A stretch of DNA of 64,000 nt from Rhizobium sp. ARZ01 (lineage in GTDB: Bacteria > Pseudomonadota > Alphaproteobacteria > Rhizobiales > Rhizobiaceae): NCBI RefSeq assembly GCF_014851675.1, contig NZ_JACVAE010000001.1, positions 2,852,001-2,916,000 on the forward strand, in the 5' to 3' direction. A program made the position numbers and the translations under genes. Shown here in pieces: positions 8,091 through 15,539 of the stretch; position 1 is the stretch's first letter, and every line of letters starts with the position of its first letter. The notes below the pieces were generated by a model. The model saw only the letters and a program-made list of their open reading frames with translations. It was not told the DNA's origin and did not search any database.

Positions 8091-8113
8091 TAGTTTCGTA
8101 ACTATGTATATAC
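8091..8113. promoter_or_regulatory. Palindromes upstream of the DUF442 gene
   Basis: TAGTT-TCGT-AACTA (8091-8104) is followed directly by the 8-bp palindrome GTATATAC (8106-8113). The same GTATATAC recurs at 8779-8786 before the DUF2892 gene, so it may be part of a shared operator or promoter element. Confidence 0.4.
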
Positions 8114-8214
8114 AGACTGAATGCGATGCACGTCGCCGAAGCATGACCCTTTGCGGATACCGGTGCCGCGCGGCTTTCTGTTTCAACACTTGTCCGCTGA
8201 AGGGAGTTGCCAAA

Positions 8215-8643
8215 ATGGAACCCATCCGGATCAACGAACGACTGTGGGTGTGCGGGCAGATCCGCCCGAAAGATGTCGAAGCGCTGGCGGCAGCCGGCTT
8301 TACGGCGTTGATCAACAATAGACCGGATTGCGAGGACTTCTGCCAACCCAGGGCGAGAGCGATTGCGGAAGCCGCGGCGCAAGCCGCACTCTCCTGCGAA
8401 CACATCCCGGTGCGCAGCCAAGACATTGCTGAAACGACGATACGTGCGTTCCAACGCGCGATTGCGGCAAGTAGCGGCCCGGTGCTTGCCTTCTGTCGCT
8501 CCGGGACCCGGTCGTTGACACTCTGGGCAATCGGCGAAGTCCTTAATGGCCGGCTGAGCAAGGCCGAAGCCACCGCTTTCGGCGGGAAACTCGGATTGGA
8601 TCTCTCAGGCGCTGTCGCCTGGCTCAATGCGCGCGGCTACTGA
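8215..8643 (+). CDS. DUF442/TIGR01244-family sulfurtransferase-phosphatase-like protein
   Basis: 142 residues. The sequence has the beta-lactamase-hydrolase-like (DUF442) pattern: INERLWVCGQIRPKDVEALAAAGF at the start, LINNRPD, and the phosphatase-type loop CRSGTRS (Cys-x5-Arg) near residue 94. Relatives in BigR-controlled operons are treated as sulfurtransferases, in which the loop cysteine carries a persulfide. The frame extends upstream to 8104, but AAGGGAG is correctly spaced from ATG 8215 and the domain starts there. Divergence from sqr suggests it receives persulfide sulfur made by that enzyme; that link is inference. Confidence 0.82.
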   Translation: MEPIRINERLWVCGQIRPKDVEALAAAGFTALINNRPDCEDFCQPRARAIAEAAAQAALSCEHIPVRSQDIAETTIRAFQRAIAASSGPVLAFCRSGTRSLTLWAIGEVLNGRLSKAEATAFGGKLGLDLSGAVAWLNARGY

Positions 8644-8760
8644 CGCAGTCAGCATCTTCAACTGGCGCGATGACGGAAATGCCTTCTTCCTACGAAGCCG
8701 CGAATTTGAAGGCTGGCCCCGCGTCCTGCACGCTATTCGCGCCACTCCGCGCGCACTTGC

Positions 8761-8786
8761 ATATACCTACTACGCTCCGTATATAC
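8761..8786. promoter_or_regulatory. AT-rich inverted repeat before the DUF2892 gene
   Basis: ATATAC (8761-8766), 12-base spacer, GTATAT (8779-8784), with GTATATAC overlapping the right arm (8779-8786). It lies about 33-58 bases before the ATG at 8819, in a 175-base gap with no other gene. It resembles the element at 8106-8113. Confidence 0.4.
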
Positions 8787-8818
8787 GCAAATGCATCATA
8801 ACTGGAGAAATCACCATC

Positions 8819-9019
8819 ATGTCTCTCGATAAATCCATCTTCGCCTTCGCCGGCTTCATGGTTCTTCTGTCCGTCGCCCTCACCGTCTGGGTCTCGCCGC
8901 TCTTCGTCTGGCTGACCGTGTTTGTCGGCGCGAACCTGCTGCAATCCGCTTTCACCGGGTTCTGCCCGGCGGCCAAGCTCTTCAAGAAACTCGGCATCAA
9001 GTCCGGGGCTGCCTTCTAA
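8819..9019 (+). CDS. DUF2892 (YgaP-like) small inner-membrane protein
   Basis: 66 residues, beginning MSLDKSIFAFAGFM with two hydrophobic segments (about 5-25 and 28-48) and ending GFCPAAKLFKKLGI. The FCP...KLFKKLG tail with a single cysteine is characteristic of DUF2892, which is often fused to or encoded beside rhodanese proteins. The protein probably sits in the inner membrane next to sulfur-transfer enzymes. GGAG with good spacing precedes ATG 8819; the longer frame from 8627 has no start support. It is 16 bases from the RND adaptor gene, so the three likely form one transcript. Confidence 0.82.
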   Translation: MSLDKSIFAFAGFMVLLSVALTVWVSPLFVWLTVFVGANLLQSAFTGFCPAAKLFKKLGIKSGAAF

Positions 9020-9035
9020 AGAACGCGAGTCATCA

Positions 9036-9998
9036 ATGCGCTACATCCTCTTCGCTGCCGCCCTTCTGGCGGCCGGTCCGGTTTTTGCCGGCGAAATCAC
9101 GATAACGCCGACCGCCGTCACGGAATGGAAGCCGGTCTACGGCCGTGTGGAGACGCGAGACCTCGTCCCTGCACGGACTCGGATCGGCGGAACGATCACC
9201 AAGCTGCTCGTCAGCGAAGGGGACACCGTCGAGCCGGGTCAGCGCATTGCCCTCATCCGTGACGACAAGATCACGTACCAGATCTCGTCCTACGACGCCC
9301 AGCTTGCCGCCCTGCGCTCGCAACAGGAGCGGGCCCGGTCCGAACTCAGCCGCGGAAAATCGTTGATCGAAGCCGGTGTCATCACGGTCCAGCGGCTCGA
9401 GCAGCTTCAGGCGGAGCTGGACGTGACGACGAACCAGATCGCGGCCACCGAGGCGCAGCGCTCCGTCGTCGTCCGGCAGCAACAGGAGGGCGAAGTTTTG
9501 GCGCCTGCCGCCGGGCGCGTGCTGACCGTGCCCACGACACGCGGCGCTGTCGTGATGGCCGGCGAGACCGTTGCGACGGTCGGTAGCGGTGGCTTTTTCC
9601 TGCGGCTGGCCGTGCCGGAACGCCATGCGCCCATGCTGCGCCTGAATTCGAGCATCCGCATCCAGGCGGGAGGCGCCGAGATGTCGGGCCGGCTCGCCAA
9701 GATCTACCCCCGCATCGAGAGCGGCCGCGTCGTGGCCGATGTCGAGGTCGCGGACCTGGACGAAACGTTCGTCAATGCGCGTGTCCTCGTGCAGTTGCCG
9801 GTCGGGCAGAGGGATGTACTGCTTGTCCCGGCTTCGGCGATCGAAACACGCTCGGGCATCGATTTCGTCACGGTCCTCGACGAGGGCAAGCCTGTTCTTC
9901 GTGCGGTGGTCCCGGGGGAACGATTGGAACACGCGAGCGAACCGGCGGTAGAGATACTGACCGGCCTTTCCGCTGGCGAAAAGGTTGGCACGCCATGA
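9036..9998 (+). CDS. RND efflux periplasmic adaptor
   Basis: 320 residues with a signal peptide (MRYILFAAALLAAGPVFAG). Next are a lipoyl half (RTRIGGTITKLLVSEGDTVEP), a short coiled-coil hairpin (about 85-150), the second lipoyl half (VLAPAAGRVLTVPTTRGAVV) and beta-barrel plus membrane-proximal domains. It is about 50 residues shorter than AcrA-type adaptors. Its stop overlaps the pump start (ATGA at 9995-9998), so the two are translated together. The adaptor would link the pump to an outer-membrane channel encoded elsewhere. Confidence 0.88.
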   Translation: MRYILFAAALLAAGPVFAGEITITPTAVTEWKPVYGRVETRDLVPARTRIGGTITKLLVSEGDTVEPGQRIALIRDDKITYQISSYDAQLAALRSQQERARSELSRGKSLIEAGVITVQRLEQLQAELDVTTNQIAATEAQRSVVVRQQQEGEVLAPAAGRVLTVPTTRGAVVMAGETVATVGSGGFFLRLAVPERHAPMLRLNSSIRIQAGGAEMSGRLAKIYPRIESGRVVADVEVADLDETFVNARVLVQLPVGQRDVLLVPASAIETRSGIDFVTVLDEGKPVLRAVVPGERLEHASEPAVEILTGLSAGEKVGTP

Positions 9999-12900
9999 CC
10001 CCCGCCTCCAACAAGCTTGGTCTGGCCGGCTGGCTGACGCGTGCCTTCATCGCTTCGCCGCTCACACCGCTGTTCCTCATCGCGGCCTTCGTCTTCGGCC
10101 TTCTCGCAATGCTTGCCTTGCCGCGCGAAGAAGAGCCGCAGATTTCGGTGCCGATGGTCGACATTCTGGTGCGCGCCGACGGACTGAAGGCGGATGATGC
10201 CGTCAAACTCATCACGGAACCGCTGGAGGCGATCGTCAAGGGGATCGACGGCGTCGAGCATGTCTACTCGCAGACCCACGACGACAGTGTTCTGGTGACC
10301 GCCCGTTTTCTTGTCGGAACCTCGGCGGATGCCGCCGTGCTTCGTGTCCACGACAAGGTGCGTGCCAACATGGACCGCATTCCCGTCGGCGTGCCGGAGC
10401 CCCATATCGTCGGCCGGGGAATCGACGACGTGGCAATCGTGTCGCTGACGCTTTCGCCGAAGCCCGAGGCGGCCAACCACATTACCCCGAACGATCTGAC
10501 GCGGATCGCCCGCGAATTGAAGACGGAGACGTCGAAGATCGAGGATGTCGGCTTCTCCTATCTGGTGGGCGCAACCGATGAGGTCATCCGCATCGCACCC
10601 GATCCGTCGAAGCTTTCCCTCTACGGCGTCACCCTCCAGCAACTTGTCGACACGGTTCGCAACGCCAATCGCGCCTTTCCGGCAGGCCGGCTGCGCCAGG
10701 ACGGCGAACAGATCACACTGGTCGCCGGCGAAACGCTGACCACCCCGGCTGAAATCGGCAATCTGCTTCTCACCTCACGCGACGATCGCCCGGTCTATGT
10801 GCGCGATGTCGCCGCGGTCGATTTCGCCACAGATACCAGCGATGCACTCGTCTCGACCGTCACACACGGCGGAGACGGTCTCGTCCGCGTGCCCTCCGTG
10901 ACGCTTGCCGTCACCAAACGCGCCGGTTCGAACGCCGTGACCGTCGCTAAGGCGATCCTGCACCGGGTCGAACAACTGCAGGGAACGCTGATCCCCGAGG
11001 AGATTGCCGTCGAGGTGACGCGCGACTACGGCGAGACCGCCAACGAGAAGGCCAACGAACTGCTCTTCCACCTCGGTCTCGCCACGGTGTCGATCATTCT
11101 GCTTGTCTGGTTCGCGATCGGACGGCGCGAGGCGCTGGTGGTCGCGATCGTCATCCCGGTCACCATTCTGCTGACGCTGTTTGCGTCCTGGGTGATGGGC
11201 TACACGCTCAACCGTGTCTCGCTGTTCGCGCTGATCTTCTCGATCGGCATCCTTGTGGACGATGCCATCGTCGTCATCGAGAACATCGCCCGGCACTGGG
11301 GCATGGGCGACGGTCGCGATCGGTCAAAGGCCGCTGTCGAAGCGGTCGCGGAGGTCGGCAATCCGACCATCGTGGCGACGCTGACTGTGGTCGCCGCCCT
11401 TCTGCCGATGCTGTTCGTGTCGGGAATGATGGGGCCGTATATGAGCCCGATTCCCGCCAACGCTTCCGCCGCGATGATCTTTTCCTTCTTCGTCGCCGTG
11501 ACGGTAACGCCGTGGCTGATGCTGAAGGTCGCGGGGGGAAAGCCGGTCCATGCCCATGACGACCACGCGCATGGCGGGTTGCTCGGGCGCATCTATGCAG
11601 CGGTTGCGCGGCCGATCCTGTCGTCCAAGGCCAGAAGCTGGACCTTCCTTCTCGCCGTCGGTGTGCTGACGCTGGGCTCACTGGTGCTGTTCTATACCAA
11701 GGACGTCACGGTGAAATTGCTGCCATTCGACAACAAGTCGGAGCTTTCCGTCATCATCGACCTGCCCGAGGGCGCGTCGGTGGAGGCCACGGATGCAGTG
11801 GCGCAGGCAGTGGCGCGGATCACGCTGGAGATGGACGAGGTTCGGTCCGCCCAGGCCCATGCGGGTGCCGCAGCGCCCTTCAATTTCAATGGTCTTGTCC
11901 GGCACTCCTTCTATCGCACCGAACCGCACCAGGGCGAGGTGGCGATCAACCTCTTGCCCAAGGGCGAGCGCAGCCGCTCCAGCCACGACATCGCTCTCGA
12001 CCTGCGCGAGCGGATCGCCAAGGTGGCGATGCCCGACGGAACCAGCCTCAAGGTCGTGGAGCCGCCGCCCGGTCCGCCGGTGATGGCGACGCTTTTGGCC
12101 GAGATCTACGGCCCCGACGGTGAAACCCGCCGCAAGGTCGCAGAGCGGGTTGAGGCCGCATTCCGCGCCGTGCCGTTCATCGTCGATACCGACAATTCCT
12201 ATGGAACGGCCGCGCGTCGCCTGCGCATGACGATCTCGACCGACGACCTGGAACTGTTCCAGGTCCGGGAGGGGGACGTTTTCGACACCGTCGCCATTCT
12301 CAATGGCGGGACGACCATCGGTTATTCGCATCGCGGCGGCGGAAGGCAACCGATCCCGATCCGGGTCGAGCGGCCGAAGGGGGAGCGCACGCTTGATGAG
12401 CGCTTCCTGACCACGCCCATACCGGCCAATGTATTGCCGGGCGATCGCAGTGTCGTTGAACTCGGTGACGTCGTGCGCGTCGCGGAGGAGCGCGCCTCCT
12501 TTCCCGTCTTCCGCCATAACGGCCGCGCCGCCGAGATGGTCACCGCCGAACTCGCCGGTGCGTATGAAGCCCCACTCTACGGCATGCTCGCCGTGCAGGA
12601 AGCACTCGACGCGCAAGACTGGACCGGCCTGCCCAAACCCACCATCTCGTTGCACGGCCAGCCTGAAGACGAAAGCGCCGTCACGCTGCTTTGGGACGGC
12701 GAATGGGAAGTGACCTGGGTCACGTTCCGCGACATGGGAGCCGCATTCATGGTGGCGCTGCTCGGTATCTACATCCTCGTCGTGGCGCAGTTCGGCTCGT
12801 TCAAGGTGCCGCTGGTCGTGCTGACGCCGGTCCCGCTCACCTTCATCGGCATCCTCGGCGGCCACTGGCTGTTTGCGGCGCCGTTCTCGGCCACCTCGAT

Positions 12901-13195
12901 GATCGGCTTCATCGCGCTTGCCGGCATCATCGTGCGCAACTCGATCCTGCTGGTGGACTTCATCCGCCACGCGGATGCCGACGGCCGGCCGTTGACGGAG
13001 ATCCTGATCGAGGCGGGCTCGATCCGCTTCAAGCCGATCCTGCTCACAGCACTTGCCGCGATGATCGGCGCGGCGGTTATCCTGGCCGATCCGATCTTCC
13101 AGGGGCTGGCCATCTCGCTGCTGTTCGGTCTCGCGTCCTCGACGCTGATGACGGTGCTGGTCATCCCGGCCATCTATCGCGTGTTGAGAACCTGA
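9995..13195 (+). CDS. RND efflux pump inner-membrane transporter (AcrB superfamily)
   Basis: 1066 residues, normal for the family. The first transmembrane helix starts near residue 25 and is followed by EEEPQISVPMVDI, a hallmark of one branch of proteobacterial HAE-like pumps. The proton-relay Asp pair is present in FSIGILVDDAIVVIENIARH (about 410-430). A second helix bundle follows the large periplasmic loop (about 910-1060, with GIIVRNSILLVDFI). Expected substrates are hydrophobic molecules, exchanged for protons. Position directly behind sulfur-transfer genes is unusual and suggests export of a sulfur-linked compound, but the substrate is unknown. Confidence 0.92.
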   Translation: MTPASNKLGLAGWLTRAFIASPLTPLFLIAAFVFGLLAMLALPREEEPQISVPMVDILVRADGLKADDAVKLITEPLEAIVKGIDGVEHVYSQTHDDSVLVTARFLVGTSADAAVLRVHDKVRANMDRIPVGVPEPHIVGRGIDDVAIVSLTLSPKPEAANHITPNDLTRIARELKTETSKIEDVGFSYLVGATDEVIRIAPDPSKLSLYGVTLQQLVDTVRNANRAFPAGRLRQDGEQITLVAGETLTTPAEIGNLLLTSRDDRPVYVRDVAAVDFATDTSDALVSTVTHGGDGLVRVPSVTLAVTKRAGSNAVTVAKAILHRVEQLQGTLIPEEIAVEVTRDYGETANEKANELLFHLGLATVSIILLVWFAIGRREALVVAIVIPVTILLTLFASWVMGYTLNRVSLFALIFSIGILVDDAIVVIENIARHWGMGDGRDRSKAAVEAVAEVGNPTIVATLTVVAALLPMLFVSGMMGPYMSPIPANASAAMIFSFFVAVTVTPWLMLKVAGGKPVHAHDDHAHGGLLGRIYAAVARPILSSKARSWTFLLAVGVLTLGSLVLFYTKDVTVKLLPFDNKSELSVIIDLPEGASVEATDAVAQAVARITLEMDEVRSAQAHAGAAAPFNFNGLVRHSFYRTEPHQGEVAINLLPKGERSRSSHDIALDLRERIAKVAMPDGTSLKVVEPPPGPPVMATLLAEIYGPDGETRRKVAERVEAAFRAVPFIVDTDNSYGTAARRLRMTISTDDLELFQVREGDVFDTVAILNGGTTIGYSHRGGGRQPIPIRVERPKGERTLDERFLTTPIPANVLPGDRSVVELGDVVRVAEERASFPVFRHNGRAAEMVTAELAGAYEAPLYGMLAVQEALDAQDWTGLPKPTISLHGQPEDESAVTLLWDGEWEVTWVTFRDMGAAFMVALLGIYILVVAQFGSFKVPLVVLTPVPLTFIGILGGHWLFAAPFSATSMIGFIALAGIIVRNSILLVDFIRHADADGRPLTEILIEAGSIRFKPILLTALAAMIGAAVILADPIFQGLAISLLFGLASSTLMTVLVIPAIYRVLRT

Positions 13196-13225
13196 TAGTT
13201 TGGACCAACGATCTAGCGGGGAAGC

Positions 13226-14236
13226 TCAGCGGCCGCGGATGGTTTCGCGCCAGACAAGCTCGGCATGCAGCTTGACCGAGTTGCCGCGCGTCGCCCCCTC
13301 GGCGGCCGCCTCCACGATCCAGGTGACCGCCTCACTGGCGATCGCCTCTACTGGCTGGGCGAACGTCGTCAACTGGTAGGAGATCCAGGACGCCTGGGCG
13401 ATGTCATCGAACCCGGCGATGCAAAGATCCTCGGGTATTGAGATCGAAAACTGGTGGCGGGCGGCATCCATGAACCCGCAGGCGATCAGGTCCGTGGCAC
13501 AGAACACCGCGTCCGGACGTTGCTTGCGGGTCAGAAGCTTCTGCGCCAGCAAACGCCCGCTCTCATAGCCGGTCGGTCCAGACCGCTCGACCACCACCTC
13601 GACGCCCGCCGCGCGCGCCGCCTCCACGAAGCCTTTCTCCCGCGCCATGAGGCTCGGCGTTCCCGCCAGCGAATTGGCAAACGCAAGCGTGCGGCAACCG
13701 GCGCGCAGAAAGGCGGTGAGCACCTGGCTGCCGGCCTCACGATCGTCCAGATTGATCTTGAGCGTCCCCTCCCGGTCGTCGTTGCGGTTGATCAGCACCA
13801 GCCGCTGCCCGTTCTTCTCGCAAAGCTGGACGATGGACTGGTCCGGCATGCCGGACAGGATGATCGAGGCGTCCGCGCGGTACCGGATCGCCTGCCGCAG
13901 GGCCAGATCGACGCTGTCATCCGACCGGTCGGTGTTGACGACCATCGCAACCTTGCCGGCATTCTGGAGTTTGTCGGTCAGCGACCTGATCAGGTTCGAA
14001 CGATAGGGTGTTCCGAGGTCCGCCACCACGAGACAGACAATGCCGCTCTCGTTGCGCATCAATCCGCGCGCCAGCTGATTGACCTGATAGCCGAGCGTCT
14101 CCGCCGCCTCCAGCACCTTGCGGCGCGTCTCTGGCGACACGCTGGCACCGGGCGTAAAGGTGCGCGACACCGCCGAGCGGGACACACCTGCCCGCTCCGC
14201 TACTTCCTGCGCGCTGACGAAAACCTTCTGCGTCAT
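13226..14236 (-). CDS. LacI-family regulator of the AfuABC-like operon
   Basis: 336 residues: an N-terminal helix-turn-helix (VSAQEVAERAGVSRSAVSRTF, residues about 7-27), a hinge (NQLARGLM) and a periplasmic-binding-protein-like ligand domain ending SVKLHAELVWRETIRGR. It diverges from the substrate-binding gene at 14422. The shared 185-base gap holds two copies of TTGCA-N6-TGCAA, one by each gene, so it very probably represses both. The inducer is probably the imported compound or a product of it. Confidence 0.92.
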   Translation of the reverse strand: MTQKVFVSAQEVAERAGVSRSAVSRTFTPGASVSPETRRKVLEAAETLGYQVNQLARGLMRNESGIVCLVVADLGTPYRSNLIRSLTDKLQNAGKVAMVVNTDRSDDSVDLALRQAIRYRADASIILSGMPDQSIVQLCEKNGQRLVLINRNDDREGTLKINLDDREAGSQVLTAFLRAGCRTLAFANSLAGTPSLMAREKGFVEAARAAGVEVVVERSGPTGYESGRLLAQKLLTRKQRPDAVFCATDLIACGFMDAARHQFSISIPEDLCIAGFDDIAQASWISYQLTTFAQPVEAIASEAVTWIVEAAAEGATRGNSVKLHAELVWRETIRGR

Positions 14237-14277
14237 CGGTGATAATACCTGCTCCTTTGCGCGGAATCTGCATCAGT

Positions 14278-14293
14278 TTGCAATCCTGTGCAA
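14278..14293. promoter_or_regulatory. LacI operator copy 1 (TTGCA-N6-TGCAA)
   Basis: TTGCA (14278-14282), ATCCTG, TGCAA (14289-14293), 42 bases upstream of the lacI ATG. The same arms and spacer length recur at 14365, 87 bases away, which could allow looping between two bound dimers. Confidence 0.65.
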
Positions 14294-14335
14294 GTCGGCT
14301 GCCGCTCAGAAAGAGCTGAAAAAGAATGAAAGGTG

Positions 14336-14380
14336 TTGACAGAAAAAAATGCTTCATGCAGCATTTGCACACGCTTGCAA
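14336..14380 (+). promoter_or_regulatory. Promoter and LacI operator copy 2 for the AfuABC-like operon
   Basis: TTGACA (14336-14341) is a consensus -35 box. After 17 bases there is a weak -10 position (CAGCAT, 14359-14364), followed at once by TTGCA-CACGCT-TGCAA (14365-14380), the second copy of the operator motif. Binding there would cover the transcription start, a standard LacI-type block. Confidence 0.6.
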
Positions 14381-14421
14381 CAGCGTCCGGCGTGGAGGCG
14401 CCGGCACAGTGGGAGGAAAAT

Positions 14422-15450
14422 ATGAATACGATGAAATTGGCCGCAGCCGGCTTGGCCGCAGGTGTATCTCTTTTTGCCTTTTCCGCTCATGCGGAAGGGA
14501 ACCTCAATCTGATCTGCTCGGCCGACGTGGTCATCTGCGAACAGATGAAGGGCGATTTCGAGAAGGAAACGGGCATCGCCGTCAACATGGTGCGCCTGTC
14601 GTCCGGCGAAACCTATGCAAAGATCCGCGCCGAGGCCCGCAACCCGAAGACGGACGTCTGGTGGGCCGGCACGGGTGACCCGCATCTGCAGGCCGCGTCC
14701 GAGGACCTGACTCTCGAGTACAAGTCTCCGATGCTCGACCAGTTGCAGGACTGGGCCGTGAAGCAGGCCGAAAGCGCCGGCTACCGCACCGTCGGCGTCT
14801 ATGCCGGCGCGCTCGGCTGGGGCTACAACACCGACATCTTCGCCAAGAAGGGCCTGAAAGAACCCAAGTGCTGGGCCGATCTGCTCGACGCCTCGCTCAA
14901 GGGCGAGATCCAGATCGCCAACCCGAACTCTTCGGGCACGTCCTATACGGCGCTCGCCTCGCTGGTCCAAATCATGGGCGAGGACCAGGCGTTCGACTAC
15001 CTGAAAAAACTCAACGACAACGTCTCGCAGTACACCAAGTCCGGCTCGGCACCCGTCAAGGCGGCAGCGCGCGGCGAAACGGGCCTCGGCATCGTCTTCA
15101 TGCATGACGCGGTGTCGCAGACGGCGGAAGGCTTCCCGGTCAAATCGATCGCGCCTTGCGAGGGCACCGGATACGAGATCGGCTCGATGTCGATCATCAA
15201 GGGTGCCAAGAACCTCGACAACGCCAAGAAGTGGTACGACTGGGCGCTGACCGCTCCGGTACAGTCGCGCATGAAAGATGCAAAGTCCTTCCAGCTTCCG
15301 TCGAACAAGACCGCCGAGGTGCCGAAGGAAGCCCCGAAGTTCGAGGACATCAAGCTGATCGACTACGACTTCAAGACCTATGGCGACCCGGACAAGCGCA
15401 AGGCGCTGCTTGAGCGCTGGGACCGCGAGATCGGCGCCAACGCGAACTGA
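14422..15450 (+). CDS. ABC transporter periplasmic binding protein, AfuA-like
   Basis: 342 residues with a signal peptide (MNTMKLAAAGLAAGVSLFAF to AHA, about 1-24). The mature start NLNLICSADVVICEQ and the blocks DVWWAGTGDPH, GEIQIANPNSSGT, SQYTKSGSAPVKAAARGET and PCEGTGYEIG closely follow the AfuA/FbpA-like group. AfuA was first called an iron protein and later shown to bind hexose phosphates. No paired iron-ligand tyrosines were identified. GGGAGGAAAAT precedes the ATG. A 13-bp hairpin follows the gene. Sugar phosphate is the more likely ligand given the phosphatase gene in the operon. Confidence 0.88.
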   Translation: MNTMKLAAAGLAAGVSLFAFSAHAEGNLNLICSADVVICEQMKGDFEKETGIAVNMVRLSSGETYAKIRAEARNPKTDVWWAGTGDPHLQAASEDLTLEYKSPMLDQLQDWAVKQAESAGYRTVGVYAGALGWGYNTDIFAKKGLKEPKCWADLLDASLKGEIQIANPNSSGTSYTALASLVQIMGEDQAFDYLKKLNDNVSQYTKSGSAPVKAAARGETGLGIVFMHDAVSQTAEGFPVKSIAPCEGTGYEIGSMSIIKGAKNLDNAKKWYDWALTAPVQSRMKDAKSFQLPSNKTAEVPKEAPKFEDIKLIDYDFKTYGDPDKRKALLERWDREIGANAN

Positions 15451-15464
15451 TCCCGTTCACATTA

Positions 15465-15493
15465 TGCGCGGGGGCATCCAATGCTCCCGCGCA
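15465..15493 (+). other. Hairpin between binding-protein and permease genes
   Basis: A 13-bp stem with one G-U pair: arm TGCGCGGGGGCAT (15465-15477), loop CCA, arm ATGCTCCCGCGCA (15481-15493). There is no U tract, so it more likely stabilises the upstream mRNA or partly attenuates transcription, giving more binding protein than permease. Confidence 0.6.
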
Positions 15494-15539
15494 ATCAGCC
15501 CATTCGCAACGCTTCATGACGTGAAGCGAAGGACCTTGC

